DNA from: Amylibacter sp.
GTDB taxonomy: Bacteria > Pseudomonadota > Alphaproteobacteria > Rhodobacterales > Rhodobacteraceae
Assembly (NCBI GenBank): GCA_027083485.1
Contig: JALWOO010000260.1
Span: 1 to 6,612, forward strand
Direction: 5' to 3'
Length of the DNA stretch: 6,612 nt
Shown here: positions 5,832 through 6,612 of the stretch, piece after piece
Position numbering within the stretch: the first letter of the stretch is position 1
How the letters are laid out: each line of letters opens with the position of its first letter
Notes under the pieces: generated by a model
What the model saw: only the letters and a program-made list of their open reading frames with translations
What the model was told of the DNA's origin: nothing
Database searches by the model: none
Position numbers and translations under genes: made by a program

Positions 5832-6612
5832 GCAAGGTTGAAACATACACAACGCCGGACGGGCGCACCATTGGCGGTCCGGTGATGGAAATGAAGAACA
5901 TCACCCTGCGTTTTGGCGGAGTGGTGGCGATCAAGGATATTTCCTTTGATATCCGCGAGGGCGAAATTCGCGCGATCATCGGGCCGAACGGGGCCGGTAA
6001 ATCGTCGATGCTGAACGTGATGAACGGGTTTTATCATCCGCAAGAGGGCGAAGTCTGGTTTCGCGGTAAAATCCGCCCGCCGATGCGCCCCTATCAGATC
6101 GCGGGGCAGGGTGTGGCGCGCACATTCCAGAACATTGCCTTGTTCAAGGGGATGTCCACGCTCGACAACATCATGTGCGGGCGTCTGACTCATATGAAGG
6201 CCAATATGCTGAGTCATATCCTGTGGAAGGGCAAGGCCGAGCGGGAAGAAGTCGAAGCCCGCGAAAAGGTTGAAAAAATCATCGACTTTCTGGAAATTCA
6301 GGCGATCCGCAAGAAACCAGTGGGCAGCCTGCCTTATGGTTTGCAAAAGCGGGTCGAGCTGGGCCGTGCGCTGGCGGCGGACCCTGAATTGCTGCTGCTG
6401 GATGAACCGATGGCCGGCATGAACGTCGAGGAAAAAGAGGACATGTCCCGCTTTATTCTGGATGTGAACGACGAATTCGGCACCACTATTGCCCTGATCG
6501 AACATGACATGGGGGTGGTGATGGATATCGCCGACCGTGTGGTGGTGATGGACTATGGCAAGAAAATCGGCGACGGCACACCGGCCGAAGTGCTGGCAAA
6601 TCAAGACGTGAT
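5828..6612 (+). CDS. LivG/BraF-type ABC transporter ATP-binding protein (3' end cut by window edge)
   Basis: 261 codons are present, and the frame is still open at the right edge. The protein is a nucleotide-binding subunit of the branched-chain amino acid (HAAT/Liv) class of ABC importers, acting at the inner face of the cytoplasmic membrane. It shows Walker A GPNGAGKS (52-59), Q-loop Gln101 in ARTFQNIALF, the signature region LPYGLQKRVELGRALA (168-183), Walker B LLLLDEP with catalytic Glu193, and H-loop His226 in IEHDMGVVMDIADRV. The AGMN after Walker B and the long insertion between the Q-loop and the signature (about 115-150) are typical of LivG. The N terminus has about 18 extra residues before the core. 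AAGGA (5814-5818) lies 9 nt upstream of the ATG, and the start overlaps the ligase stop. Liv-class permeases, a second ATPase and a binding protein are expected downstream. The Liv class also carries aromatic and dicarboxylic acids, so the substrate need not be an amino acid. Confidence 0.95.
   Translation, partial: MSKVETYTTPDGRTIGGPVMEMKNITLRFGGVVAIKDISFDIREGEIRAIIGPNGAGKSSMLNVMNGFYHPQEGEVWFRGKIRPPMRPYQIAGQGVARTFQNIALFKGMSTLDNIMCGRLTHMKANMLSHILWKGKAEREEVEAREKVEKIIDFLEIQAIRKKPVGSLPYGLQKRVELGRALAADPELLLLDEPMAGMNVEEKEDMSRFILDVNDEFGTTIALIEHDMGVVMDIADRVVVMDYGKKIGDGTPAEVLANQDV

Noticed and set aside
5735..6604. Long minus-strand open frame (about 290 codons) opposite the ABC ATPase
   Set aside because: It lies across the ligase-ATPase junction and opposite intact Walker motifs. 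Its His/Phe-rich translation resembles no family.

Overview
The window looks like chromosomal DNA of an alphaproteobacterium, most likely a Rhodobacterales (Roseobacter-type) species. The reasons are a moderately high GC content, the style of the PAS-containing hybrid kinase with an HDFSNLL H-box, and the arrangement of a CoA-ligase gene followed by a LivG-type ABC ATPase. The taxonomic call is an impression from protein style, not the result of a search. No tRNA, rRNA, CRISPR array, insertion sequence or phage gene is visible. Coding density is high, with five genes and two short intergenic gaps.

Left part (minus strand, right to left). A soluble PAS-PAS hybrid sensor histidine kinase (1758-3671) overlaps by 4 bp (ATGA) an OmpR-family response regulator (1054-1761). 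An 80-bp gap separates this from a PLP-dependent enzyme of the serine hydroxymethyltransferase (SHMT) superfamily, which runs off the left edge (1-973). That enzyme keeps the SHMT cofactor residues but has lost the residues equivalent to E. coli GlyA Tyr55 and Glu57, so it is probably not an ordinary folate-dependent GlyA.

Centre. A 186-bp divergent intergenic region (3672-3857) separates the minus-strand two-component system from a plus-strand operon. It holds two candidate sigma-70-type promoters reading rightward and a 6-bp inverted repeat close to the predicted transcription start.

Right part (plus strand). A large AMP-forming acyl-CoA ligase (3858-5831, GTG start) overlaps by 4 bp (ATGA) a LivG/BraF-type ABC transporter ATPase (5828 to the right edge). 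The missing remainder of the operon is expected to encode LivH/LivM-type permeases, a LivF-type ATPase and a periplasmic binding protein.

Working model (inference). The divergent operon imports an organic acid through a Liv-type ABC transporter and activates it as a CoA thioester in the cytoplasm. The adjacent cytosolic PAS kinase and OmpR-type regulator sense a related intracellular signal and control the divergent promoter. The substrate cannot be read from the sequence.
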